Below, piece by piece: positions 15,582-23,205 of a DNA stretch of 23,385 bases. A model generated the notes under the pieces. That model was not told the origin of the DNA and searched no databases. It worked only from the letters and a program-made list of their open reading frames with translations. Each line of letters begins with the position of its first letter. Position 1 is the first letter of the stretch. A program made the translations under genes and the position numbers. This stretch comes from Comamonas sp. lk (GTDB lineage Bacteria; Pseudomonadota; Gammaproteobacteria; Burkholderiales; Burkholderiaceae_C): positions 1-23,385 of the forward strand of contig CAMDHL010000004.1 of the NCBI GenBank assembly GCA_945898105.1, given 5' to 3'.

Positions 15582-16756
15582 TTGGGCGGCCGCTTCGCAA
15601 TGCCCATAATTTTTGACAGGATACCCAGCATCACCTCGTCCGCCCCACCCCCGATGGAGCCCAGGCGGCCATCGCGGTAGGCGCGCGAGATGCGGGTTTC
15701 GTAGGAATAGCCCATGCCGCCCCAGAACTGTAGGCAGCCGTCTGTCACGCTGCGGTTTAAGCGTCCGGCCATTAGCTTGGCCATGCTGGCCAGCTCAGTC
15801 ACATCCTGGCCTTGTATGTAGAGTTCGCAAGCGCGGTAGGTGAGGGCGCGCAAGGCTTCCACATCGGTCTTCATTTCAGCCAGTTTGAACTGCACCCATT
15901 GCTGATCGGCCAGCGTGGAGCCGAAGAGCTTGCGTTCTTGTGCATAGGCAATGGTGTCTTCAATGCAATTGTTCAGGCCTTGCAAAGTGCTGGCCGCCGC
16001 CCACAGGCGCTCTTCCTGGAATTGCTGCATTTGATAAATGAAACCTTGGCCTTCGCCGCCAATGCGGTTGCGTTGGGGCACGCGCACTTCGTCAAAATAA
16101 ATCAGGCCGGTGTCGCTGCTGTTCATGCCGATTTTGCGGATTTTTTTCGCAACCTCGATGCCTTTGGTGAGCTTGCCGCCGCGTCCCTCGCGCATGGGCA
16201 CCATCACCAGGCTTTTGTTCTTGTGCGCTGCGCCTTCGCCGGTGTTGACCAGCATGCACATCCAGTCTGCTTGCAGGCTATTGGTAATCCACATTTTCTG
16301 GCCGCTGATGATGTAGTCGTCGCCGTCTTTGCGCGCATAGCTTTTGATGGCCGACACATCACTGCCCGCACCTGGCTCGGATACGCCGATGCAGCCCACC
16401 ATATCGCCGGCAATAGAGGGCGTCAAAAACTCAGCGCACAACTCGGGGCTGCCAAAGCGTGCCAGCGCCGGGCTACACATATCGGTTTGCACGCCAATTG
16501 CCATGGGTACGCCGCCGCAGTGGATATGGCCCAGGGTCTCGGCCATGGCCAGGCTGTAGCTGTAATCCAGCCCTGCGCCGCCATAGGCTTCGGGTTTGGT
16601 CAGACCCAAGAGCCCCAAATTACCCAGTTTCTTAAACACCTCATGCGCCGGGAAAATTCCGGCTTCTTCCCATTCGTCCACATGGGGGTTGATGTCCTCG
16701 TCAATCAGACGTTTGAGGGTTTTTTGGACTTCGCGGTGTTCATGGGTGAATTGCAT
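15575..16756 (-). CDS. Acyl-CoA dehydrogenase (citronellyl-CoA dehydrogenase AtuD-like)
   Basis: 393-residue FAD-dependent acyl-CoA dehydrogenase forming a 2,3-enoyl-CoA. Visible are GLLGLTKPEAYGGAG near 48-62, the acyl-CoA/FAD signature CIGVSEPGAGSDVSAIK near 122-138, KMWITNSLQADW near 154-165 and the C-terminal FWGGMGY. The usual base position in the C-terminal motif (YEGT in medium-chain enzymes) is glycine here (IGGGADE near 368-374), while Glu249 in QEERLWAA sits where isovaleryl- and long-chain-type enzymes carry the base. The protein closely recalls AtuD-type citronellyl-CoA dehydrogenases, but this is from memory. GGAGA 7 nt before the ATG supports the start. It is the last gene of the leftward operon, 33 nt after BKACE. 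Alternative: another branched-chain acyl-CoA dehydrogenase. Confidence 0.91.
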   Translation of the reverse strand: MQFTHEHREVQKTLKRLIDEDINPHVDEWEEAGIFPAHEVFKKLGNLGLLGLTKPEAYGGAGLDYSYSLAMAETLGHIHCGGVPMAIGVQTDMCSPALARFGSPELCAEFLTPSIAGDMVGCIGVSEPGAGSDVSAIKSYARKDGDDYIISGQKMWITNSLQADWMCMLVNTGEGAAHKNKSLVMVPMREGRGGKLTKGIEVAKKIRKIGMNSSDTGLIYFDEVRVPQRNRIGGEGQGFIYQMQQFQEERLWAAASTLQGLNNCIEDTIAYAQERKLFGSTLADQQWVQFKLAEMKTDVEALRALTYRACELYIQGQDVTELASMAKLMAGRLNRSVTDGCLQFWGGMGYSYETRISRAYRDGRLGSIGGGADEVMLGILSKIMGIAKRPPKQ

Positions 16757-16789
16757 GGGCTGTCTCCAAGGGCAAAGATAAAAAGGGTT

Positions 16790-17656
16790 TTAAGCAGTGG
16801 CGCGCAGCCCTAAGCGGGCGCGTGCTTCAGCGGGGGAGGCGATGTCGCGGCCTGCATTGCGGGCGCAGCGGGCCAGCGCCTCAATCAGCGCGCCGTTGCC
16901 GCTGGCGCGGGAGCCATCGGGCAGATAAAACGTGTCTTCCAGACCGGTGCGGAGCATGCCGCCCAAGTCAGCCGTGGCTTGGTGTACCGGCCAGATTTCC
17001 TGGCGGCCAATCAGCGTACTTTGCCAGGTGACGCTCGGATCAATTTGCTTTCGCAACCAGCCCAGCAGCTCGGCATCGGCCGGCATGCCCGAATCGACGC
17101 CCATCACAAAGTTGTAGTCCAAGTGGTCCGTCATGCCGGCTTTCTTGAACATAGCTACCGAGCGCACAATGCCTACGTCAAAGCACTCAAACTCGGGCAT
17201 GGTGCCGGTTTCGTGCATCACGTCTAAAAATGCTTTCACCTTGTCCACCGGGTTGTCAAACACCATGGGCGGCCAAGCCCAGCGGCCATCGGAGCGGATC
17301 TTCAGGTAATTGAGCGTACCGGCGTTGCAGGCCGCAATTTCGGGCTGCACGCGCCGTATGCAGGCCAGCGGCCCTGCGATATCTTTACCCACCACACCGG
17401 TGGTCAGGTTGATGATGACGCCGGGGCAAGCGGCGCGTATGGCTTCGGTCACTTCCCACACGACTTCCGGGTCCCACGAAGGCATGTGGCCCATGCCTTC
17501 CTCTTGGCGGCGAATGTGCACATGCATGATGGAGGCACCCGCTTCAAAAGCGGCTTTGGCCTCGGCTGCCATTTGCGCGGGTGTGACCGGCACCGGATGC
17601 TGCTTGGGGTCGGTCAGCACGCCGGTGAGCGCGCAAGTAAGAATGGCTTTTTCCAT
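16790..17656 (-). CDS. BKACE family beta-keto acid cleavage enzyme (Kce-like)
   Basis: 288-residue Zn-dependent TIM-barrel enzyme of the BKACE family (formerly DUF849), founded by 3-keto-5-aminohexanoate cleavage enzyme Kce. It condenses a beta-keto acid with acetyl-CoA and releases acetoacetate plus a new CoA thioester. Visible are ILTCALTGV at the start, the zinc ligands His45 and His47 in IMHVHIR, IINLTTGV near 81-88, PEFECFDVG near 154-162, and the third metal ligand Glu240 in RTGLED. The substrate is set by residues I cannot model. AAGGA lies upstream of the ATG. It sits between two acyl-CoA dehydrogenase genes, in an operon with an acyl-CoA carboxylase, so the beta-keto acid probably arises in that pathway. 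Confidence 0.92.
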   Translation of the reverse strand: MEKAILTCALTGVLTDPKQHPVPVTPAQMAAEAKAAFEAGASIMHVHIRRQEEGMGHMPSWDPEVVWEVTEAIRAACPGVIINLTTGVVGKDIAGPLACIRRVQPEIAACNAGTLNYLKIRSDGRWAWPPMVFDNPVDKVKAFLDVMHETGTMPEFECFDVGIVRSVAMFKKAGMTDHLDYNFVMGVDSGMPADAELLGWLRKQIDPSVTWQSTLIGRQEIWPVHQATADLGGMLRTGLEDTFYLPDGSRASGNGALIEALARCARNAGRDIASPAEARARLGLRATA

Positions 17657-17674
17657 GGTTGAGATCCTTGTCGG

Positions 17675-17690
17675 TATCAGTATCAGTATC
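17675..17690. repeat. Short tandem repeat (TATCAG)2TATC upstream of the BKACE gene
   Basis: The 6-base unit TATCAG occurs twice and then two-thirds more, in the 70-nt gap between the second acyl-CoA dehydrogenase gene and BKACE, 19 nt upstream of the BKACE start codon. It is just upstream of the AAGGA ribosome site. It could be a slippage-prone tract that changes 5' spacing, or chance. No other repeats of this type were seen in the window. Confidence 0.6.
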
Positions 17691-17726
17691 GGGTGTTAGG
17701 CGTAATTTCTTTGGCGGCGTAAGTGC

Positions 17727-18878
17727 TCAAAGTTCAAGTTGACGCGCGGCCAGCTCTTTCATAATTTCTTCGGCACCACCGCCAATCGTCATGACCTTAA
17801 CTTCGCGGTAAATGCGTTCGCAGGCACTGCCGCGCATATAGCCCATACCGCCCAAAATCTGCACGCCCTGGTCGGCGCAAAACTGCATAGTTTGGGTAGA
17901 TTGATTTTTCAGCATGCAGACTTCGGCCACCCAGGCCTGCCCGGTTTGGCCCGCATCGGCTTGCACCGATAACTTGTCCAGCCAGGCGCGGCTGGCCTCA
18001 ATGCGCATACGCATATCCACCAGCTTGTGGCGCAGCACCTGGTGACTGGTAAGCGGCTGGCCAAAGGTTTTGCGCTCACGCGCCCAGTCCAGCGCTTCGT
18101 CATAGCAAGCCTCTGCCATGCCGATGGCGGTGGCCGACATGCCCAAGCGCTCGCCATTGAAGTTGGTCATGATGATTTTGAAGCCCTTGTTTTCCTCGCC
18201 CAACAAGTTGCCTACTGGCACGCGCACATTGTCAAAGTGCAGGCTGGCGGTGTCCGAGCAATGCCAGCCCATTTTGTGAAGCTTGGTGCGCGTTATGCCA
18301 AATGCGTCCCCCGGCACTGCGATCATCGAAATACCGCCAGCGCCTTTGTTGTCCGCATCGGTACGCACCGCCAGGCTGATCCAGTCAAAGCGCATGCCCG
18401 AGGTGATAAAAGTTTTTTCGCCATTAATGATGTAGTGATCACCTTCACGCCGCGCCGTGGTACGAAGGTTGGCTACGTCCGAACCGCCACCGGGCTCGGT
18501 AATGCCCAACGCTGCAATTTTTTCACCGGCCAATACCGGCGGCACGATGGCTTGCTTCAAGACCGCGCTGCCGTAGTTGATGATGGGTGGCAGGCCAATA
18601 CTGTTGCTGCCCAGGCTGGCCAACAGGCCGCCGCTACCGGTGTAGCGCGCTGCCGCCACGCCAAAGGCATTGCGCAGCGTCCAAGGCGCGGCAATGCCGC
18701 CTAGTTCTTCCGGGTAGCCCATGGCTAGCCAGCCCAGATAGGCCCAGCGCTTGTACATGCTGCGCGGGAATTCGCCTGCTGCTTCCCAGGCCTCGAGGTG
18801 CGGCGCCACTTCGGTCTGCGCAAAACGGCGCACCTGTTCAAGCATCAATTCGGTTTCAGCCGGGTCCACGGGGTTCAT
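17727..18878 (-). CDS. Acyl-CoA dehydrogenase family protein
   Basis: 383-residue FAD-dependent acyl-CoA dehydrogenase, clearly a different subfamily from the gene at 15575-16756. Visible are LGWLAMGYPEELGG near 48-61, the signature ALGITEPGGGSDVANLR near 123-139, EKTFITSGMRFDW near 154-166, KMGWHCSDTASLHFDNVRVP near 202-221, ERKTFGQPL and VQILGGMGYMRG. Glu243 in NGERLGMSA is at the helix-G base position of isovaleryl-type enzymes, and the C-terminal motif is TIGGGAEE without the medium-chain Glu. AGGA about 9 nt before the ATG supports the start. It lies 59 nt after the GST gene and 70 nt before BKACE. Substrate unknown; a branched or terpenoid acyl-CoA fits the operon. Confidence 0.91.
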   Translation of the reverse strand: MNPVDPAETELMLEQVRRFAQTEVAPHLEAWEAAGEFPRSMYKRWAYLGWLAMGYPEELGGIAAPWTLRNAFGVAAARYTGSGGLLASLGSNSIGLPPIINYGSAVLKQAIVPPVLAGEKIAALGITEPGGGSDVANLRTTARREGDHYIINGEKTFITSGMRFDWISLAVRTDADNKGAGGISMIAVPGDAFGITRTKLHKMGWHCSDTASLHFDNVRVPVGNLLGEENKGFKIIMTNFNGERLGMSATAIGMAEACYDEALDWARERKTFGQPLTSHQVLRHKLVDMRMRIEASRAWLDKLSVQADAGQTGQAWVAEVCMLKNQSTQTMQFCADQGVQILGGMGYMRGSACERIYREVKVMTIGGGAEEIMKELAARQLEL

Positions 18879-18937
18879 GCGGGCATCCTAGGGTCAATTA
18901 AAAGTGGGCAATCCAGGTAGGGCTTTGGCTACGTGCT

Positions 18938-19555
18938 TTATGCACCCAAAGCGCGGGCCCGAATAAGCGCGGGGCGTGCCAGCAGGCGTGCTAGGTAGTC
19001 CTGCACATGCGGCGCGTATTGCGCGCCCATATCCAGGCCAGGCGTGGTGCCCAAAAATAGCGCATAGCCAATGCAAATATCGGCAATGGTAAAGCGCCCG
19101 TCGCACAGGAATTCGCGGTCCTGCAGATGCGCGGTCAGCATGCGTAATCGCGCCAGATACCATTTTTTGTAGTCCTCCACGGCTTGGGGCAGCTTGCGCG
19201 GCGGCGGTTCCATCACACCGTAACGTAGCGCCACGGTTTGCGGAAAGGTGAGGGTGGCGTCGCTGTGAAAAAGCCAGTTGGTATAGCTGCCATATTCCGG
19301 GTGGTCCGGCCGCAAGCCAAACTCGTACTTGCCATAACGCTCGACCAGGTAGTGGCAGATGCCGCTGGATTCGGTCATGTGGGTGTCGCCATCGACCAAG
19401 TAGGGAATCGTACCCAGCGGGTTTACGCCCAGATAGTCTTTTTTGAACACGCGCGGCGGAAAGGGCAGCACTTCCAGCTCATAGGGCAAGCCCATTTCTT
19501 CCAAGGCCCACAAGGGGCGCAGCGAGCGCGCATCGACGCAGTGGTACAGCTTCAT
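18938..19555 (-). CDS. Glutathione S-transferase family protein
   Basis: 205-residue cytosolic GST. The thioredoxin-like N-domain starts MKLYHCVDARSLRPLWALEE, with Ser11 or a neighbour as the likely glutathione-activating residue. The cis-proline segment NPLGTIPYLVDG is at about 45-56 and the glutathione gamma-glutamyl-binding Glu-Ser pair is in TESSGICHYL near 62-71. The helical C-domain contains LCDGRFTIADICIGYALF, the usual N-capping box region. The ATG overlaps the carboxylase alpha-subunit stop in an ATGA, so it is translationally coupled to that gene. This suggests a step in the same pathway (isomerisation, thioether or ether cleavage) rather than general detoxification; the reaction is unknown. 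Confidence 0.91.
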   Translation of the reverse strand: MKLYHCVDARSLRPLWALEEMGLPYELEVLPFPPRVFKKDYLGVNPLGTIPYLVDGDTHMTESSGICHYLVERYGKYEFGLRPDHPEYGSYTNWLFHSDATLTFPQTVALRYGVMEPPPRKLPQAVEDYKKWYLARLRMLTAHLQDREFLCDGRFTIADICIGYALFLGTTPGLDMGAQYAPHVQDYLARLLARPALIRARALGA

Positions 19556-21564
19556 GTCGGTATTCCTTCCTTGGTTTGCGTGGGTGCCAGGCTGACCAGC
19601 AACTGGCGTGCTTTGACTTGTTGCCCGACCTGGCAGGCCACAGCGGTAACGCTACTGTCCACACCACTGCTGATTGCAAATTCCATTTTCATGGCCTCCA
19701 GTACCGCGAGTGTTTGGCCTTTGCTTATCGTGTCGCCGGGCTGCACCAGCACTTTCAAAATCTTGCCATCCATTGGCGCCAGCATGCGCCCGTCGCTGCC
19801 CGCCGCGTCTTTGCTGGCCGGGGCTAAGGTGGTGTCGGTATAGTTAAGGGTCAGGCCGGCATGCGAAAAATGCACGCTGTTACCCGCAAGCGCATAGTCG
19901 GCTGTGGCGTCCAGGCCTTGGTGCTTGAAACGCAAGGTGGGCGCTTGCATGGAAACAATTTCGAGCTCATGCGTTTGTCCGTCTAACTGCACGCGGTAAG
20001 CGCCACGTCCCAGCGCGGCCACGGTAACGCGCAGCTTGCTTTCGCCGCACTGCAGCTGCAGCGGCACTTGCGCGGGGGCTGAACTTTGCCACTCCAGCAA
20101 TTCCGCATCCAGCCCGGCATCGGCCTGCAAAGCGAGGGCTTGGCTGCGGTATAGCAGCACGGCAGCCAAGGCGCTATGCAGCGCGGTGGGCGCGCGGCTG
20201 GCTGCAAAGTTTTCGGGGCTTAGGTGTTCTGCAATAAAGCCGGTCGAAAAATCGCCGGCCGCAAACACTGGGTGCGCGATGATTTGGCGCAGGTAATCGC
20301 GGTTACTGGTCACGCCCAATAGCACTGTTTGATCCAGCATATGCAAGAGCGTCCGGCAGGCCTGCTCTCGCGTGTCGCCGCTGGCAATTAGCTTAGCCTG
20401 CATGGAGTCGTAATACGGCGACACCACACCACCCTGGCGCAGGCCGTGGTCGGTGCGCATGCCTTGGCCTTGCGGCGCATGCCAAGCCAGCAGCGGGCCG
20501 GTTTGGGGCATGAAGTTGTTGGCAGGGTCTTCGGTACACAAGCGCACCTCGATAGCCCAGCCTTTGCGCCGGGCGTTGATGGCCTCCTGCGCTAGCGGCA
20601 GCGCCTCGCCCTGGGCTACGCGCAACTGCCATTCCACCAAGTCCAAGTCATAAACAATTTCGGTAACCGGATGCTCCACTTGCAAACGCGTGTTCATTTC
20701 CAGGAAATAAAAGCTGCCATCGCGCGCCAGCATAAATTCCACTGTGCCTGCTCCCACGTAATTCACGGCCCGAGCTGCAGCCACTGCGGCCGCGCCCATG
20801 CGTGCGCGCAATGCATCGTCTACCGCCGGGCTGGGCGCTTCCTCCACCACTTTTTGGTTGCGCCTTTGCACCGAGCAATCGCGCTCGCCTATGTGTACTA
20901 CGTTCCCGTGCCGATCACCAAATACTTGAATCTCCACATGGCGCGCGTGCAGCACGGCTTTTTCGATCAGTAACTGGCCGTCGCCAAACGCGTTGCTCGC
21001 TTCACTGCGCGCAGACTGAATGGCTGTTAATAAATCCGCCGCATCGTGCACCAGGCGCATGCCACGCCCGCCGCCACCTGCTGCGGCTTTCACCATCACT
21101 GGTAGGCCTACTTTTTGGGCCTCGGCTACCAGGGTGTCGTCGCCTTGCCCATCGCCTTGATAGCCCGGCACGCAGGGGACGCCAGCCGCCAGCATTCGGA
21201 TTTTGGAGGCGCTTTTGTTGCCCATGGCCTCAATCGCTTGCGGGTCCGGGCCTATGAACACGAGGCCGGCGTCCTGCACCGCCTGCGCAAACGCCGAACG
21301 CTCAGACAAAAAGCCATAGCCCGGATGGATAGCCCCGGCGCCGCTGCTTTGGGCTGCCGCAATCAATTTTTCTATGGATAAATAGGATTCCTGCGCTGGT
21401 GCCTGGCCGATGCAAATCGCTTCATCGGCCAGGGCTACGTGCGGGGCATCTCGGTCGGCTTCGGAATACACCGCCACCGTGCGGTAGCCCATGCGGCGGC
21501 AGCCGTGGATGATGCGCACCGCTATCTCGCCGCGATTCGCTATCAATACTTTGTCAAACAACAT
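19552..21564 (-). CDS. Acyl-CoA carboxylase alpha subunit (biotin carboxylase plus biotin carrier domain)
   Basis: 670-residue biotin-containing subunit of a methylcrotonyl/geranyl-CoA type carboxylase. Residues 1 to about 450 are biotin carboxylase: KVLIANRGEIAVRI at 5-18, HPGYGFLSE at 80-88, ATP-grasp GGGGRGMR at 163-170 and EMNTRLQVEHPVTE near 290-305. A linker/BT domain follows, and a C-terminal biotinyl domain has EAMKMEF with the biotinylated Lys at about 626. It uses ATP and bicarbonate to carboxylate biotin, which is passed to the beta subunit gene 15 nt upstream. AAGGTGG before the ATG supports the start. The stop overlaps the GST start. The length fits AtuF, LiuD and propionyl-CoA-type alpha subunits alike, so the substrate cannot be fixed from this chain. 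Confidence 0.93.
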   Translation of the reverse strand: MLFDKVLIANRGEIAVRIIHGCRRMGYRTVAVYSEADRDAPHVALADEAICIGQAPAQESYLSIEKLIAAAQSSGAGAIHPGYGFLSERSAFAQAVQDAGLVFIGPDPQAIEAMGNKSASKIRMLAAGVPCVPGYQGDGQGDDTLVAEAQKVGLPVMVKAAAGGGGRGMRLVHDAADLLTAIQSARSEASNAFGDGQLLIEKAVLHARHVEIQVFGDRHGNVVHIGERDCSVQRRNQKVVEEAPSPAVDDALRARMGAAAVAAARAVNYVGAGTVEFMLARDGSFYFLEMNTRLQVEHPVTEIVYDLDLVEWQLRVAQGEALPLAQEAINARRKGWAIEVRLCTEDPANNFMPQTGPLLAWHAPQGQGMRTDHGLRQGGVVSPYYDSMQAKLIASGDTREQACRTLLHMLDQTVLLGVTSNRDYLRQIIAHPVFAAGDFSTGFIAEHLSPENFAASRAPTALHSALAAVLLYRSQALALQADAGLDAELLEWQSSAPAQVPLQLQCGESKLRVTVAALGRGAYRVQLDGQTHELEIVSMQAPTLRFKHQGLDATADYALAGNSVHFSHAGLTLNYTDTTLAPASKDAAGSDGRMLAPMDGKILKVLVQPGDTISKGQTLAVLEAMKMEFAISSGVDSSVTAVACQVGQQVKARQLLVSLAPTQTKEGIPT

Positions 21565-21579
21565 GTGTGGCCACCTTAA

Positions 21580-23205
21580 TTAAAAACGCGCCACGCCAAA
21601 GCTGCTGGGCTTGAGCGGACGGGTGCGGCCTTCGCGGCAAATGGATAGGGTCATGGCCAGCACGCGACGCGTGTCGCGCGGGTCTATCAGGCCGTCGTCG
21701 TATAAGCGGGATGTACCGGACAAGGCTTGCGAGTCACGGTCAAACTGGTGAATAACCGCGCCTTCCATAAACGCAAATTTGCTTTCCTCATCGGCGGTTG
21801 GTTCGCGGCCTTCTTTCAGGATTTTTTCGCGGTTAACAATGGACAGCACTTTGGCCGCCTGCTCGCCGCCCATGACCGCCGTGCGCGCATTGGGCCAGGC
21901 AAAAATAAAGTCGGGCCGAAAGCCACGCCCCGACATGCCGTAATTGCCCGCACCAAACGAGGCGCCAATCACCACGGTAATGCGGGGCACCCGCACATTG
22001 GCCACCGCCTGAATCATCTTGCTGCCGTGTTTGACGATGCCGCCTTGTTCGCTTTCGGTGCCCACCATATAGCCGGTGGTGTTCATTAAAAACACCAGCG
22101 GAATATCCGCCTGATCGCAAAGCTGGATGAACTGGCCGGCCTTGGTCGCACCCCTGGCGGTGATCGGCCCGTTGTTACCCAAGATGCCCACTTGCATGCC
22201 GTGGATGCGTGCGCGCCCGCAAATAGTCTGGTTGTCGTATTCGCTTTTGAAGTCCAAAAATTCGCTGCCGTCCACGATGCGCGCAATCACTTCGCGGCAG
22301 TCGTAAGGCTGTCGGTAGTCCACCGGCACCACACCGCACAATTCGTCCGGGCTGTACAGCGGCGCTTGCACTGGCGCATCTGCAAATTGCGGTCGGTGCT
22401 TGTTCCAGTCCAGGCTGGCCATCACTTCGCGCGCCAAGCGGATACCGTCGGCATCGCTCTCGGCCAAAAATTCGGCAGTGCCCGTGACTTGCGCATGCAT
22501 CTCGGCGCCGCCCAGCTCCTCGTCGCCCGCAACCTCTCCTGTGGCCGCTTTGAGTAGCGGCGGCCCGGCCAGAAACACCTTGGCGTTTTTGCGCACCATG
22601 ATGGTGTAGTCCGACAAGCCCGGCACATACGCGCCGCCCGCCGTGCTCGATCCATGCACCACGGTGATTTGCGGCACGCCAGCCGCAGACAACATAGCCT
22701 GGTTGGCAAACGTAGTGCCGCCGTCTATAAAAATTTCGGCCTGGTACAGCAAATTGGCACCGCCCGATTCCAGCAGGCTGACGATGGGCAGTTTTTGCTT
22801 CATGGCGATGTCCTGCATGCGCAGGCTTTTTCGCAAGCCCCAGGGCGTGATGGTGCCGCCTTTGATGGCGCTGTTCGATGCCGTCACCATGGTGCGCACG
22901 CCGCACACATAGCCGATGCCGCAAATGCTATTTCCCCCGGCCAGCGAGCCGTCTTTGTCGTCGTGTTGCTTGTAGCCGGCCAAGGTGGATATTTCCAGAA
23001 AAGGCGTGCCCCGGTCCAGCAGCAGGTTGACCCGCTCGCGCGGCATTAGCTGGCCGCGCTTGTGGAACTTGGGCTGTTTTTCGGCCTCGGTGGCGCGTAC
23101 CTTGTCCTCCACAGTGCGCACCCCGCTCAGGGCTTTAAGCATGTCTTCGCGGTTGCGCACGAAAGCCTCGCCAAGGGTATTCACTTGGCTCTCTATCACG
23201 GGCAT
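21580..23205 (-). CDS. Acyl-CoA carboxylase beta subunit (geranyl-CoA carboxylase AtuC-like)
   Basis: 541-residue carboxyltransferase subunit with two crotonase-fold halves. Visible are GQLMPRERVNLLLDRGTPFLEI near 51-72, LAGYKQHDDKDGS near 75-87, LLESGGANL near 144-152, VVHGSSTAGGAYVPGLSDY near 182-200, GPPLLKAATGE, GNNGPITARGATK, FGAGNYGMSGRGF and VMGGEQAAKVL. The 150-170 loop (EIFIDGGTTFANQA) lacks the HFGRIFF-type aromatic stretch I recall from methylcrotonyl-CoA carboxylases and is closer to AtuC, which handles the longer geranyl-CoA. This assignment is from memory. The start is MPVIESQ at 23205 with GAGGAG upstream; the frame stays open to 23379 but those extra 58 codons are not family-like. 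It is the first visible gene of the leftward operon. Confidence 0.92.
   Translation of the reverse strand: MPVIESQVNTLGEAFVRNREDMLKALSGVRTVEDKVRATEAEKQPKFHKRGQLMPRERVNLLLDRGTPFLEISTLAGYKQHDDKDGSLAGGNSICGIGYVCGVRTMVTASNSAIKGGTITPWGLRKSLRMQDIAMKQKLPIVSLLESGGANLLYQAEIFIDGGTTFANQAMLSAAGVPQITVVHGSSTAGGAYVPGLSDYTIMVRKNAKVFLAGPPLLKAATGEVAGDEELGGAEMHAQVTGTAEFLAESDADGIRLAREVMASLDWNKHRPQFADAPVQAPLYSPDELCGVVPVDYRQPYDCREVIARIVDGSEFLDFKSEYDNQTICGRARIHGMQVGILGNNGPITARGATKAGQFIQLCDQADIPLVFLMNTTGYMVGTESEQGGIVKHGSKMIQAVANVRVPRITVVIGASFGAGNYGMSGRGFRPDFIFAWPNARTAVMGGEQAAKVLSIVNREKILKEGREPTADEESKFAFMEGAVIHQFDRDSQALSGTSRLYDDGLIDPRDTRRVLAMTLSICREGRTRPLKPSSFGVARF

Noticed and set aside
15812..16813. Long rightward open frame of 333 codons
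   Set aside because: It lies antisense to the acyl-CoA dehydrogenase gene, has no recognisable domain and mirrors the codon bias of the real gene.
22175..22924. Leftward open frame of 249 codons in another frame
   Set aside because: It is a frame-shifted shadow of the carboxylase beta subunit, rich in Arg, His and Gly with no domain.
15575..23205. Leucine (liu) catabolic operon
   Set aside because: No methylglutaconyl-CoA hydratase or HMG-CoA lyase gene is present, and the carboxylase beta loop looks unlike LiuB.
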